Assembly (NCBI GenBank): GCA_934045905.1
Contig: OW203765.1
Location: 20,585,409-20,649,408, forward strand
Direction of reading: 5' to 3'
Length of the DNA: 64,000 bases
Origin: Leuctra nigra
Taxonomy: Eukaryota > Arthropoda > Insecta > Plecoptera > Leuctridae
In this document: positions 26,301 through 37,164 of the stretch, in pieces
Layout of the letters: the number at the start of each line of letters is the position of its first letter
Position numbering within the stretch: the first letter of the stretch is position 1
Translations under genes and position numbers: made by a program
Notes under the pieces: generated by a model
Database searches by the model: none
Told to the model about the DNA's origin: nothing
Seen by the model: the letters and a program-made list of their open reading frames with translations, nothing else

Positions 26301-29300
26301 ATCCGTACCTTCAGAGGTACTATTCCCCCGCCTATTTCAATATTCATAGAGTAGGTAGCTCATAAACCAGTTATTCTGTTCATCCACATTTGTAATGGTG
26401 ACATCAGCTTTTATGTTAGAGAATACGTCAATATAACTATATTTGTTTTGTGATAAAGCTTCATTAAATAATTTCAAAAATGTGCAACACAAATCGAGAA
26501 AATGGACTTCGGGCCTTCTTCCTCTGAGTTATGCACAGACAGATTTCACATTAAGGGGAAGGATCGCCCTCTAAACCGCAATTTTTGTTATTGTGACCGT
26601 CCAGTTGAAGGTTGAAGGTATGTTGAAGTGACAAAGATATTCGTAGATAAAAAAAATTCTATTTTATTCATCAATAGGTCAACTTAGTGAAACATCAGTA
26701 TCAAATTGAAGAAATATGGAGTGAAACTCAAAAGAATTTTAAATGTCTCAGTTAAATAATTGATTTGAATCTTAACTCGTTCGAATTAATACGTGCAATT
26801 CAGACTTCACGTAAAAACGTTAAAAAGGATGTAAACCATTTCCCTCGTCATCCCACACAGAAAAGACGATGTAACTTTGTTATTTACAACAGCGTTCAAA
26901 GCAGGAATCTAAATTAATTCAAATCATCTCAATTAACACAGATCTCAAGTTCCTCCGACGCATCTGGGAAACTTGACCCTCAAGTTAACTACTTGATGAG
27001 CATCAGCCAATCAATTACAGAGTCGTATTTCAAGTGCAGCTTGCAATCTTCATTGCCTCTAATCCAATATGAATTATACACTCGTGTTTCAAGAATTACT
27101 GCTTCACGTTTTGTGCATCAACTTGGGCGATGACTGATGTTTTTATATGCGTTTTTATGGCTCAATATGTACACTCGACAATTCATAAAACGGTATTTGA
27201 ACGAAACAGATTGGCTGCTGGTCAGGTTCATTGACAATCAATCCTTGTTATTTATTATCAATGAAATCAGAGCACACCTACTAGAGGTAGATGACGAGTA
27301 AGCATAGACTTCATCAGATGATGTCATCACATTTTTTTCAGACAATCCATTTCTTTCAAATACCGTTTTATGAATTGTCGAGTGTATACCTACGTACTTT
27401 GCTGAAACAGACAGGGGAAACACACGTTTTTGTTTATTAGGGATGTCTGTAGGGTTTCAGCCCCCCCCCCCCCCCCCCAGCGTGTCCCGCAGGGCGTTAT
27501 TTTGTAATTTTCACTAAAAAATAGAATTTTGGAAGCTTAGATTACCATTTGGCGGGAAAGTGGTAAAAATAGCATGTACAATGGAAATATGAAAAAGTTG
27601 ACAATGTTCAGGGTTGATTAGTAAATTCGTAAATTAGTATTTAGTATTTACGAATCAACCCTGAACATTGTCAATATAATACAATTCTTGATCGTTGGTT
27701 CAAAATTAATTCTGTATATTCTGTAAATTACAATCCTATATGTAAAATATAATTTTGCTTGGCGAAAGGCCCATCATATTATTAACCTAAAGAGTGATTT
27801 CTTTTAAATAAATCTTTGTGATACTAAAGGCCCGGTTGCACAATGTCCCGATAAAGTTAGCGGCAGGATTTATCGGCTGAAACCATGGCAACAGCCAATG
27901 AAACACAGCCATCTAGACCGCAAAAGCTCACTTTAGGCAAAAGTGAGCTTTATCTTTCTTATCGGGACATGGTGCAACCGGGCCTTTAATTGTAATAAAT
28001 TTCATTGATGGGTGCAAAATTTCAGCTTGATCGTGTTATGCTCTTCTCAGATGTACACAAATAGCCTAGACACGTGTCAAAAAATTCGAATAGAGTACTA
28101 GAATTATTGACCTCTTTGTATTTCATTGTATTACGTCATTTTCTTAGATTAATTATCCCGGATGAGAGATATTGGAAAATAAACACATCAAACGGAAAAC
28201 CAAATGCAAAAACTTCGACACAGATTGCATCTTCCGGTCACATTTGCAACCACAACCTAGAAATTGGATAGGAAAAAGAATTATTTCGCTAATTGTTATT
28301 TATAGAATTTAAAATAATTGTCATAACTGTAAATTATTTATCTGACATCATAAGAAATGATTCCTTTAAGGTTCCACTCAGAATTTGATTACATGATTTG
28401 ATGTTAAGTTTCTACTATTATTGCCACTACTATTCGGATTAATTATTAAAATGACAATGTTAATGTTCATTTATTATATTTTATTTTACATCATTATATT
28501 ATTATTATTAGGTAGGTACCTTCCTGATATCCTCAATACTGGAATCCTCCAGGAGGGTCAACTGTCATAATATTAAATTGATCTGGAAATAAATCAATCA
28601 AACTCAAATAGTATCAAAATGTTCATAACTCGTGTGCTATTTTCCTATGTCTGGGGCCAATCTCTGTCATAACTTCGATGTTGCTGCCTCCACAGTCGGG
28701 GGGAGGGGGGGGGGGGGAGGCAGGGCTAAGTGGGACCCGAAAATGTGGATCGAATGAATACCATATAATATTTTTGCCATAAAGCAAAAATAAGGATAAT
28801 CGATTGTAATGAAAATAGAGGTATAATTTATAGAATTTAGAAAATCAAATCGTCCAAAATGTCTGCTTAAATCGCGTTAATATGCACTAAATTCTATGAA
28901 ATTTAAAAATTCGCAGTTCCCCAAATCGGACCTGCTGCTGTTCTATTATTTTGCCTTTTCCTATAGGTAGTACTAGATAGGTACTCGCAACAGTCCACAG
29001 CACGTAACTTGATTTACAGTTATAATTTACAAGTAGATGCAAATATTATTAAATATTTACGATAGGTAATTTAAAAAGAAGGGGGGGGGGCTAAAATATC
29101 CTGCTGGGGGGGGGGGGGGGGGCGAAATCTGAAGCTATACGTCACTGGGGGTCGTTATGATGGGCATGTTGAGGGTCTCCCTTGGAAATGGAAACCAATT
29201 TGGAGCAGCATATTATTATGATCTTTCTTCTATTTAACATTTAAACATCACTGCAAACTTCATCACACCATCATTTATTTGTGAATGTATAATTACAGAT

Positions 29301-30432
29301 CATCCCTGTAAATTGTCAACTGTAAAATGTGCAACTCATTGGCTATTTACATAAAATGAAAATGTAATAGACCACTCGGCACAAAGTACAAGAAGGTATA
29401 TCTCTAGTCTGCTTCTGAGTGACAACAATATTCATGTACTCGACAGTAATTACTTGAGCCACATCCACATATTGTTTACTCATCATTCCTCGGTACTTGG
29501 ATACACGGTGTCACCCTCTAGGTGTGACTAATCTCATGTGTCATTAGCGCTCGGGGTTAGTGGTCGCAGTGAGAGTGTTATGTTCTGTTTGTTGTTACTC
29601 TCTGATAGGTTGTTCACCTGATCACCTGTCAGACCGATCACTCCTTAGCCCGATAGCCGTCAGTTTATTTCATTTCGTGACTTTTTAAATAGTTTAGAAA
29701 TCATCGGTTTTTTGGGTAAACCGCGTTATTACTCTTTGCAGCCCAAATCCGAGATCCTGTATTTCAAGTTTCAGGAACGTTTTTGAAGGATTTTCGTGAA
29801 CCTGTTAATTTGGGTTGCAACTTCAAACATATTTTTAATGAAGTTTTATCAGTGCCTTGGGCGACAATACAATTATCACCAAAAATCAGCAATGTATGTA
29901 CTAAAAGCGAAGAAAAAATAAACTGCATCAAGCTATCATCCTCATTTTGTCCGTTATCACAAAATCACTAAAATTTCAAATCAAACTGATGACCGTTTCG
30001 CATAAAATAGATCTAAAAAATAAGTAAATTCTGCAGAATCGTACGCGTTTTCATAGCTCAAGAATGTCAAGAATGTAAATAAATATTCCGATAAACTGAA
30101 TTGAATTTTACTATATTATTAAATCAAATCCTCATAAGTTTCGTAACAAAAGGATTGGGCGCAGGAAAAACGTACCTAAAAGAGGCGCGGTCACATGTTT
30201 TATACGTTTTATATACATCGAATGGCCGCTCAGGTAGGTATCTTATACGCAACAGGTGCAACTTACATGGTACATCGTCGACCCTGGCCTTGCTCTTCAC
30301 GAACTCATACGCCGTCTTCGAACCGAAGAAGAGATAAGGATTGTCATCTCTCGCGTAGCAATTCTTCTGTTTCTGACATTCTGTTGCGATAACCAGGGCA
30401 CCGAGTACCAGCGCAATGCCAGCTAGATGCAT
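17320..30432 (-). CDS. Multiple inositol polyphosphate phosphatase 1-like, copy B (probable GPI-anchored)
   Basis: Seven exons on the minus strand: 30432-30267, 23487-23356, 21237-21059, 20520-20247, 18901-18691, 18222-18016 and 17551-17320, giving 466 residues. A signal peptide is followed by QKNCYARDDNPYLFFGSKTA, parallel to copy A. RHGTRFP is at residues 67-73; FRYTDTQRT and SPWC are conserved. The proton-donor site reads FSHST (His339), again not HAE. The last 16 residues (AGAWFLALVALVTLNH) are hydrophobic and end the protein; small residues N444-S445-A446 precede them, the arrangement of a GPI-attachment signal. Copy B lacks the copy A intron that splits ...LLQ|SYENC but has an extra intron near its C-terminus, after VFFK. 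Intron 1 is about 6.8 kb and full of mobile elements. Family is certain; anchoring is inferred. Confidence 0.85.
18990..19330 (+). mobile_element. Penelope-like or LINE 3' terminal fragment
   Basis: The end of this moderately GC-richer block reads CACCTGATGAAGGAGACAGA then GGGTCTCCGAAAT, resembling the conserved GATGAAG...CGAAA end of Penelope-like elements. GGAGAC/GTCTCC can pair as a small stem. No intact ORF remains. It lies in an intron of MINPP copy B. Confidence 0.35.
19736..20121 (+). mobile_element. Helitron-like 3' portion in MINPP copy B intron
   Basis: The right end carries GCTCATTAACACGTTACACTG, AGCGTT, TTC, CTAG|T. Upstream lines such as TTTTGCATGGTGATCAAGACC recur in other family members. 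No clean 5' TTGAGCG end was found, so the left edge is approximate. Confidence 0.45.
22188..22490. mobile_element. TIR element, GGCGTTTTCCCGCC family, copy 1
   Basis: Outer arms TTGTTGGT..CACTATTTTCACACT and inner arms AACGCCATCCCGGCCAGTGA are mirrored at the right (CACTGGCCGGGATGGCGTT). Diverged copies, each preceding GAATTATAG, lie at about 40375-40621 and 42424-42621. Confidence 0.6.
22518..22541. repeat. (TAGAA)n microsatellite
   Basis: About five AATAG units in a row, the same motif (reverse strand) as the (ATTCT)n tail of the LINE at 56600-58936. It may mark an old LINE 3' end in reverse orientation. Confidence 0.5.
23558..24863. mobile_element. TIR element (GGCGCCAGG) carrying a nested Helitron-like copy
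   Basis: The left end GGCGCCAGGGGTGGGCG...AGGGTGGGC and right end GCCCACCCTAGCG...CCTGGCGCC are inverted. The interior has been opened by the Helitron-like copy at 23791-24695. No target duplication is clear. It lies in intron 1 of MINPP copy B, about 70 bp upstream of exon 2. Confidence 0.5.
23791..24695 (+). mobile_element. Full-length Helitron-like element (non-autonomous)
   Basis: The 5' junction is A|TTGAGCGAGCGTAGCGAGCG. The 3' end has AACGC-loop-GCGTT, TTC, CTAG|T. The 905 bp body has no meaningful ORF. The reverse-oriented element at 59906-60855 (950 bp) is a close relative throughout. Confidence 0.65.
24966..25162. mobile_element. MITE, CACTCGAC family, degraded copy
   Basis: Inner arms ATAAAACGGTAGTTGAA and AAATACCGTTTTAT are recognisable. 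The body shares GCTGGTGAGGTTACTTGACA and CTACTAGAG with the copies at 4464 and 27172. Confidence 0.5.
25574..26236. mobile_element. hAT-like element with CTTACTCT target duplication
   Basis: Termini CAGGCGCGTAGGAA and TTCCTACGCGCCTG are flanked by the exact 8 bp direct repeat CTTACTCT (25566-25573 and 26237-26244). Both ends carry G/C homopolymer runs just inside. The interior has no long ORF. It lies in intron 1 of MINPP copy B. Confidence 0.8.
27172..27384. mobile_element. MITE, CACTCGAC family, best-preserved copy
   Basis: Arms CACTCGACAATTCATAAAAC and its mirror GTTTTATGAATTGTCGAGTG are intact, and TA flanks both ends. Length is 213 bp with no ORF. Confidence 0.75.
27598..27674. ncRNA. 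77 nt perfect-stem hairpin (candidate small-RNA precursor or MITE)
   Basis: The arms TTGACAATGTTCAGGGTTGA and its reverse complement pair perfectly over about 20 bp, with an inner TTCGTAAAT/ATTTACGAA stem. It sits alone in the large intron of MINPP copy B. The size and shape resemble a pre-miRNA, but a small palindromic transposon remnant is equally possible. Confidence 0.35.
27825..27988. mobile_element. MITE with AAAGGCCCGGTTGCAC ends
   Basis: TAAAGGCCCGGTTGCACAAT at the left is mirrored by GTGCAACCGGGCCTTTA at the right, extending into TCCCGATAA/TTATCGGGA. It is 164 bp with no ORF. TAA at the edges may be a 3 bp target duplication of PIF/Harbinger type; this is tentative. Confidence 0.65.
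28690..29150. repeat. G-homopolymer-rich repeat remnant
   Basis: G runs at about 28699-28718, 29083-29091 and 29106-29122 bracket AT-rich sequence. Similar G/C runs mark the hAT-like elements at 25574 and 37553, so this is probably a degraded relative. Run lengths may be assembly-dependent. Confidence 0.35.
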
Positions 30433-30470
30433 CACTAGTTAGAGCACACGCTAGCAACACCGGCAACAAA

Positions 30471-30474
30471 CTGA
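30471..30474 (-). promoter_or_regulatory. Possible initiator (TCAGTT) of MINPP copy B
   Basis: On the minus strand TCAGTTTG, an arthropod-style initiator, lies about 40 bp upstream of the ATG at 30432. No TATA box is seen 30 bp before it. Assignment rests on motif and spacing only. Confidence 0.3.
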
Positions 30475-31536
30475 CACTACAACCGCGGCTGCCTTGTGCC
30501 CGCCGGCTAGAGTGAGGTAATACAGGGGTGGACAAATGATGACGTAATATGAGATCATCGCGGTGCTTTCGTCTTCATCTTAGTCTTGTAGTTGTTGTGT
30601 TTGGTACTTGGATGTGGTGCGGTATTTGTAAAGATTTCGAATGTATTTATTTTTAAATTGTAACTGATTTGCGAATTACGTAAATAAATGAGTCTTAATG
30701 TTTACCCCTGGCACTCTGAACAATTATTTTTTTATAAACAGTTCTGATAGAAGATCTAAGGAATGCTTTGTAGAAATATTATAGTATTGAAATTACACGT
30801 GTAATTATTTTAGGCATTGTTTCAAATAAAATGAGGAATAACTATACTATTCGGGCATTCATATTTTTCTCACAACTATTATAACTAGGTACCTATAGAT
30901 TATAATTTATACTTCGTGTTTATAAGTTTCTGAAATAACTGATGTTACTGACGAAAGAGATGGGATCAATGTGAATTTGTTTTAAATGTGCACAAATACT
31001 GCTCACTATACCAAGGGGGGATAGAATCTACATAAAAAGGCAAAAATTTTTGAGATATGGCCGTTTAAAACTTAACTACTGGTTTAGCAGGCCATTGAAA
31101 AATCGGCCCTTAATGAATTTGTATCTAAATTATAAACGTAAGGTATTTGCATGTTTTATAGTCAGTTTTTCAATGTTAGGTAGATCCACTGGTTTTTTTT
31201 AACATTTGATTAGAACGACAACCAATGATATTCCTTGAATGGCCACTTAAAATTAAATGGTTTTAACAGTTGATAAGGACTATATATTGCAATTCGATAA
31301 TGACATGACTTGATGACCACTTAGCTATACCGCTGATAACCTCGCTGTTGAGCGCCATGAACCATAATATCTATCTATCTATCAAGAGAGCATTGAAAAA
31401 CAGTTATTTTAATAACCAGTATTTAAGTGTAAGTAGTCACTCGAGGAATGCCATGGCAAGATAGTCCTAATCAGCTGTTTAAAATTTAGCAGAGCATTAA
31501 AAACTGGCCATTCATCGTAGGTCTATAACGACAAGT

Positions 31537-31890
31537 TCAAGTTCAAGTTCAAGTATCTTTATTTTGTCAATTAGGTACATTAACAAAAATGGCGGTAGGT
31601 ATTCATTGTTTAATATTATATATTAACATAATATACAATTGTCTTCCATACCATGTGAAGAATTAGTATGTATAATCTATTCCGATTCTCTTTCCAATGC
31701 GTTTGACATCTGTGTTGATCTGTTTTACTCTATAATGATGCGAGTAAATGATTTCTATAAATGGTTTGGCGTAATAGGTCATGCATAAGGTGCAGTCCTC
31801 AATAAGGTGCATCCATTGCAATAGTGTCTTCGTAGAATATGCATGCATGAGCAAGAATGCAGGACAAACGCTGTGCCGACGCATTTGTAT
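31537..31890 (-). mobile_element. LINE 3' end remnant with (TTGAAC)n tail
   Basis: On the minus strand AATAAAGATACTTGAACTTG marks a retrotransposon tail (31537-31565). The preceding minus-strand frame (31884-31663) has a short open stretch that could be an old RT C-terminus, but it is too diverged to be sure. Confidence 0.35.
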
Positions 31891-32280
31891 GTTCTCATTT
31901 CACAAAATATTATCTCTTACACAAGAGATAGAGATTTTTACTGTTTTAAAATAGCATATAATTGATTTGAGTTTATGAATACAACTATGGCTTTGGCCTC
32001 CATTCAGAGACAAAATTGTGCGTACGAAGCGACATTTTAATAGGAATAAGACACCTGATTAAAGCCCTTCCTGAAATAATGAGACTGAGTATGAGAAAAA
32101 ACAGTGAGAAATTTTTTATCACTACAACTTCTTGATACAGATTTTCTTACTTTTTATAAAAATATAGTCATCTCTTTTTTCATCTCACTATTTTTCAGAA
32201 ATAGGCCTCCAGAATATGTCTAACTCTATTAATGTCCAAATTATAGATATAGTTGTACACATGATATGATTTTGTACCTG

Positions 32281-32541
32281 CAGTGCGATTGTATAACTTC
32301 TTAGCCGAGATAATGGATCGTTATCGATACCAATTGATGAAAGTAATTTAGCTTATCAGAAGGTAAAGCAATTCAAAGTGCGTAAAGTCGACTTCCTGAG
32401 ATAAATAATGTGATTATATTTCATATTCTCGTAGTTTTTGCACAATTCAAATGGTGCTCAATGATATTAATAGTTTACTTTCATCAATTGGTATAGATAA
32501 CGATCCATTATCTCGGCTAAGAAAGTTATACAATCGCCCTG
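32281..32541. mobile_element. MITE with about 60 bp terminal inverted repeats
   Basis: The left arm GCGATTGTATAACTTCTTAG, CCGAGATAATGGATCGTTAT continues to ATTGATGAAAGTAA. The right arm is its mirror with few mismatches, ending in CAATCGCCCTG. It is 261 bp with no ORF. No target duplication was found. Confidence 0.7.
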
Positions 32542-33805
32542 CTGGAAGGATAGTTCAGGTCAATAAAAATGATTATTGGGTGATAAAATTTGCTAAATAA
32601 TGATAATTAAAATACCTACCTATATTTTATACAAAAGATTAAGTGATCGATGCACATACATACTTTATGTTTGAGATAACACAACATCACGCTTAGGGAG
32701 GAAGAATTATCAACTCATCTTCGAAATGTTTTATTGCTTTCATATTTCCTGTCCATGTCTAAATGCACTGATAGTTCCACGTATTTGAGCAATCAATAAA
32801 AGCATGTAGAAGTATGCAAATGGACATGACATCCTGGGTGTTAAAATCTGTTTACTTGTTCTTAGTGTCTTATATTCGTATCGTGTAGCTTGGCAGGCTG
32901 CCAGAACTGTCCTGCCACATTTGACAATCTCTTCTCCTAGATCTGGTATTCTCTCTTTCAGCGAAGTAAATTACTACAATTGAGCCACATTACTTCAATA
33001 ATTGTAATTCCAGCATGAGCAGCAATTTCTTGTTTCATTCAGACCTTGGATGCCAACTCTGCTTTGTGCTACCAGATTTAATCTTGTTCGTTCTATGTTG
33101 TGTGCATTCTATTTCTATCTGTTGCATTACGTCTATTATTACCATACCATTTTTACTAGTAAAAAGGAGAAAAACTTTACATTCTGAACCTATTAGTTTG
33201 TTTTCCTATTTTCCTTTTCCTGATATTGGTTTAATCAATGTCCCTTGCTGTGCGAGAATAAGGTTGCATGCTCATGTATTTTTCTCCATCACCTTTCTAT
33301 GAATTAAATATTTATTGCGAATTGAGCAATAAAACGGCAAAATCATTTTTAATGCGCAATTTAGTATCAATATGCAAATAATTGTGTATCTTCGTATTGT
33401 TAAATTAGGTAGTATGTTCTAAAAGGTTTCGTCTGGTCAATATTTTCTTCCAAAATCCCTCCTTCTCCCCCCCCCCCCCCCCCCCCTTCGAGTGTACTTA
33501 GAGACGTCGTGCAAATAATTAAAAGCGTCATGAAACTTGAGTGATGTAAATGAGCGATGGGATATGTTCTTGGAACTTGATAAGTGGCTTAGTTTCGCAC
33601 ATTCACCTCTGTGAAACCACATCTCTTGTCATTCTTCCTGACGTTATACGAGAAGTTATTACTTCATCGGCGTGATGTTGAAGTACACATGAGTACTTGC
33701 TTCAGATCTTAGTTAGGTTTGTATGATTTATGACATCGTAAGTTGTGTCAAGTTTACTACGAGGCTACCAGTGCTAAAGCGATCACGAAATATTTCAATC
33801 GGAGT

Positions 33806-33827
33806 TGAACCTGCGGAAGGATCATTA
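33806..33827 (+). other. 22 bp match to the 3' terminus of 18S rRNA
   Basis: The sequence TGAACCTGCGGAAGGATCAT plus TA is the universally conserved 3' end of eukaryotic 18S rRNA where ITS1 begins. The upstream bases (AATCGGAGT) depart from 18S. What follows could be ITS1-like or transposon sequence. It is not an rRNA gene. Confidence 0.6.
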
Positions 33828-35387
33828 CTTCTCTCTTTCCCTTTGTATTTTCTCTGCCAATAGGGAACGCTCTAGTTATAGAATGAATCAGAAACGAAGA
33901 ATATTGAAAGTATATCTAGGATGTAGACAAACAAATAATTATTATTCTGGGAAGAATCATCAAGGAAGCTTGATTCAGTCAGCAGAGTCAAAATTTACTC
34001 GAAATTTTCGGACGCCAATAATGGACCTCCGACGTCAAAAGGTAGTTAAAACCACATAAACAAGGTTAAATTTGATGGCTCTTATATGAAAACAATTTGA
34101 TAAGAGAAATGGTACATTAAAGAATATTGAATGCAATCTCATTATCCAAATTGAGTGAAGTGCATAATTTTTCACAATGCCAAGGAGGCATAATTCTTGT
34201 GTCCGTTGGTACTTTCCTAGACTTAATCATCACCGAAAGTATTTTCTAAATGTCAGTGTTCCAAATAAGAAGTTTTTATTTTATTTTGCTGTTCTTCATG
34301 AGTTCTATTGTGATGAGGTTGATATAATGTGTGAAACATGTAGAGAGTAAGACAATTGAATGGAATCTGTGTCGAAGTGCACGAGATAAAGAGTATCAGA
34401 TCAACTAGGCCAAGCAGCGTCGGTGAACCAGCAAAGAGCAATGCTGTGACAAACTGTCATGTACATGCAGTTTACTAGGTCAACTCAGTACATTGTTAGG
34501 TTTATAAGAAGTTTTCAATTAGCAGTTCGACTTTGATACAAGTTTATTTGAACGAAGCTAGTAGAATTGTCTATCGTTACTTGAGTCCCATGTTTCAATA
34601 ACTTGATGAAGTTTTGCTTACTTAAGAGTTCATTCCAGATGTGACATTGGTTGTTGTTATGACAATAAAGTCATGATAAGTTGTTAACTTTAACAAGTGA
34701 TTTAACAGTTCATTGAAAATGCTGGTCCTCAGTCATAAATAAGATAATTTCTGTTAAAAGTGCGATGCCTATAAACATTTCAAATACTATTCATTGTATT
34801 GTATTTCAATAGTTTCAAATCAATAACTGTGTAGATGTAAAATCCACCTTGTAGACAAATTCAATTCATAAAATAGGCGAACAACACAAATCTGATCAAT
34901 CTTTTTTTCAAAGAAACCTTTCGGATCCTGAAATCTCGAGGAATTTTTAAAAACACATTATACTAACTTATTGCAACTTTCTTCATAATTTGATGTTTTA
35001 CTAGAATAAGTGTATTGAAATTAATTAGGGTTTGAATAGAAACTATTCCATAATTAATTATTTCGATGAATTGATACTAGGGAGTATTGAACGGCATGGC
35101 TCTGCACTGTTTCATTTCACAAGTGTCACATTCATTCTCTCTGCTGTTGAAGCACAGTGAAAGCAACTAAATCATCTCTGTACTTGTCTCTCTTATTACA
35201 CATGTAATTGATCAGCCACGCTGTATGCTTCTAGTACTTCATGACACATTATGTAGACGAGATGATTTCAAAGGTACAGGGGAAGAATGATACAAGAGAT
35301 GGATAATTTGGTAGTAGTTTGTATGAGCTTAGAACATGCTCTCGGTTTTAAGGAAGTATTGATTCAACAATTGATACAATTGGAGTG

Positions 35388-35912
35388 TCCTCACTCTACT
35401 TACTAAATACATGAGTGTCCCACTTCTACTTACAAAATGCCTGAGCGTCCTTCCTTAAAATGCCCGAGTGTCCTCCTTCTACTTACTAAATGCCCGAGTG
35501 TCCTCCTTCTACTTACTAAATGCCCGAGTGTCCTCCTTCTACTTACTAAATGCCCGAATGTCCTCCTTCTACTTACTAATGCCCGAGTGTCCTCCTTCTA
35601 CTTACTAAACGCCCGAGTGTCCTCCTTCTACTTACTAAATGCCCGAGTGTCCTCCTTCTACTTACTAAATGCCCGAGTGTCCTCCTTCTACTTACTAATG
35701 CCCGAGTGTCCTCCTTCTACTTACTAAATGCCCGAGTGTCCTCCTTCTACTTACATAATACCCAAGTGTCCTCCTTCTACTTACTAAATGCCCGAGTATC
35801 CTCCTTCTACTTACTAAATGCCCGAGTGTCCTCCTTCTACTTACTAAATGCCCGAGTATCCTCCTTCTACTTACTAATGCCCGAGTGTCATCCTTCTACT
35901 TACTAAATGTCC
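35388..35912. repeat. 30 bp minisatellite, about 17 units
   Basis: Units with core GCCCGAGTGTCCTCCTTCTA and a TACTAAAT spacer repeat every 30 bp (some 29), with single-base variants at both ends of the array. The open frames it creates are by-products of the period; no start context or splice site supports a protein. Confidence 0.9.
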
Positions 35913-36104
35913 GACATTATTTAGGGACATTATTTATACGAGCTACTTGAACTGTCAGCAAGGATCGAAATTATCAAAACTGTCATGATGTCGATCGATC
36001 GCGAAGAGAGATCATGTTGCACTGATTTCTAGATTTTTGAGTTGCTCTCGATGTGAAGAACAGTTTTAACAATGAAATCATATTTTAATCAAAACAATGC
36101 ACAG

Positions 36105-36243
36105 TTAGTCATGGAAACGGTAGCATATTTTCATTCCCATTATGGGCTTTGTGAATGATTGACGTACATTTTGTTCTCCGGTGAATTAAACTTGTATTAT
36201 CGATTTTGTGAGCTTGCTGTGCTAGTGAACTTCTTTTGATAAG
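36105..36243 (+). promoter_or_regulatory. Possible 5' untranslated exon of the unknown gene
   Basis: A stretch ending TTTTGATAAG|GTAATA could be a non-coding leader exon feeding the acceptor at 37164. It has no open frame. Support is only a donor-like site at plausible distance. Confidence 0.2.
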
Positions 36244-36831
36244 GTAATATACATCTTAAAATATATAGCATAGCATTTAGTTTAGAAATAGGTACATCAA
36301 CCATCTATCACACCACCATTTAATCCAAGAAGAAATTTTATTATTTTACTTTTTATACCTACCTACTAAGAAATCCATCAAATCTTTTAATTTTTTACTT
36401 CTAGGTAGCATATCAAGTCAAATAAATGTTGTTATATTACTTTTCTTAATTTTAAACTCTAGAACTAAACCATTATATTAACATCATTTGCATTTTTTTA
36501 AATTAATTTTACATGTTTTATTTAATGTGAAATATCATAGCAACGGTAATAATATTCTAAAATGTATTTGTTTGATGTAATTTCATCATTGTCAAAGAGA
36601 TAACAACAATCAATATCAAAAACTTCCCCTTGACGTCTCGTTTCCCATGAAACGGGCTCACTGCACACTGGAGTGCTGTCTAATGCCAATTCCATTTTAT
36701 TACATAACATACAGTAATATAATACAGTAATAATATCATCAATTAATGAGATACTACAAGGAATTTAGAATAATTGGTCAGAATATAAAGATAAAGAAGA
36801 AAATAACAATATGTATGAATATTGATTTTCA

Positions 36832-36985
36832 GGGACCCTATTCTAGAACGTTTTCCCAATTCCATTCTGATGGAATCCGGCTAGGCAATGCGCACCGATA
36901 TTTCTCCCGCCAAAGTGCTCTGATAGTTTATGATGTTGTCTATTCAATCAGAATTGGGAATTTAAAAGTTCTAAAATAGGGCCCC
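36832..36985. mobile_element. Short TIR element (GGGACCCTATTCTAGAAC)
   Basis: The left end GGGACCCTATTCTAGAACG with CCCAATTC is mirrored by GAATTGGGAA and GTTCTAAAATAGGGCCCC. It is 154 bp and related to the element at 5346-6809. Confidence 0.6.
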
Positions 36986-37164
36986 TCTAGGTCTGTATTT
37001 TGAGGAAACTGCGCACGAAACAATGTTGGTAGCTGGGAGGGGAGTAGTAATACATGTCAATCAACGTATTACAATCTGCAATAGTGACGCCATCTTCCAT
37101 CAAGAAGTATACAAAAATAGATCATCTTCTTCCAAACCCCTTTGATCACTCTGTTTTATTACAG

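Larger units (their letters stand above)
30475..36100. other. Gene-poor interval between MINPP copy B and the unknown gene
   Basis: No convincing exon chain was found on either strand. It contains a LINE tail (31537-31890), a MITE (32281-32541), a C-run at about 33468-33486, an 18S-rRNA-like motif (33806-33827) and the 30 bp minisatellite (35388-35912). The remaining stretches (30541-31530, 32560-33460, 33830-35380) are AT-rich with nothing I can name. Confidence 0.5.

Noticed and set aside
26470..26610. THAP-domain-like stretch (FGPSSSELCTDRF)
   Set aside because: Too short and without the flanking zinc ligands; similar repeat sequence occurs near 37400, so probably repeat-derived.
33015..33302. 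95-codon hydrophobic frame starting with ATG
   Set aside because: Cys/Ile-rich from AT/TG-rich sequence, no homology recognised, no splice or promoter support.
35437..35906. Leu/Thr-rich repetitive proteins
   Set aside because: Translation of the 30 bp minisatellite; a period divisible by 3 keeps frames open by chance.
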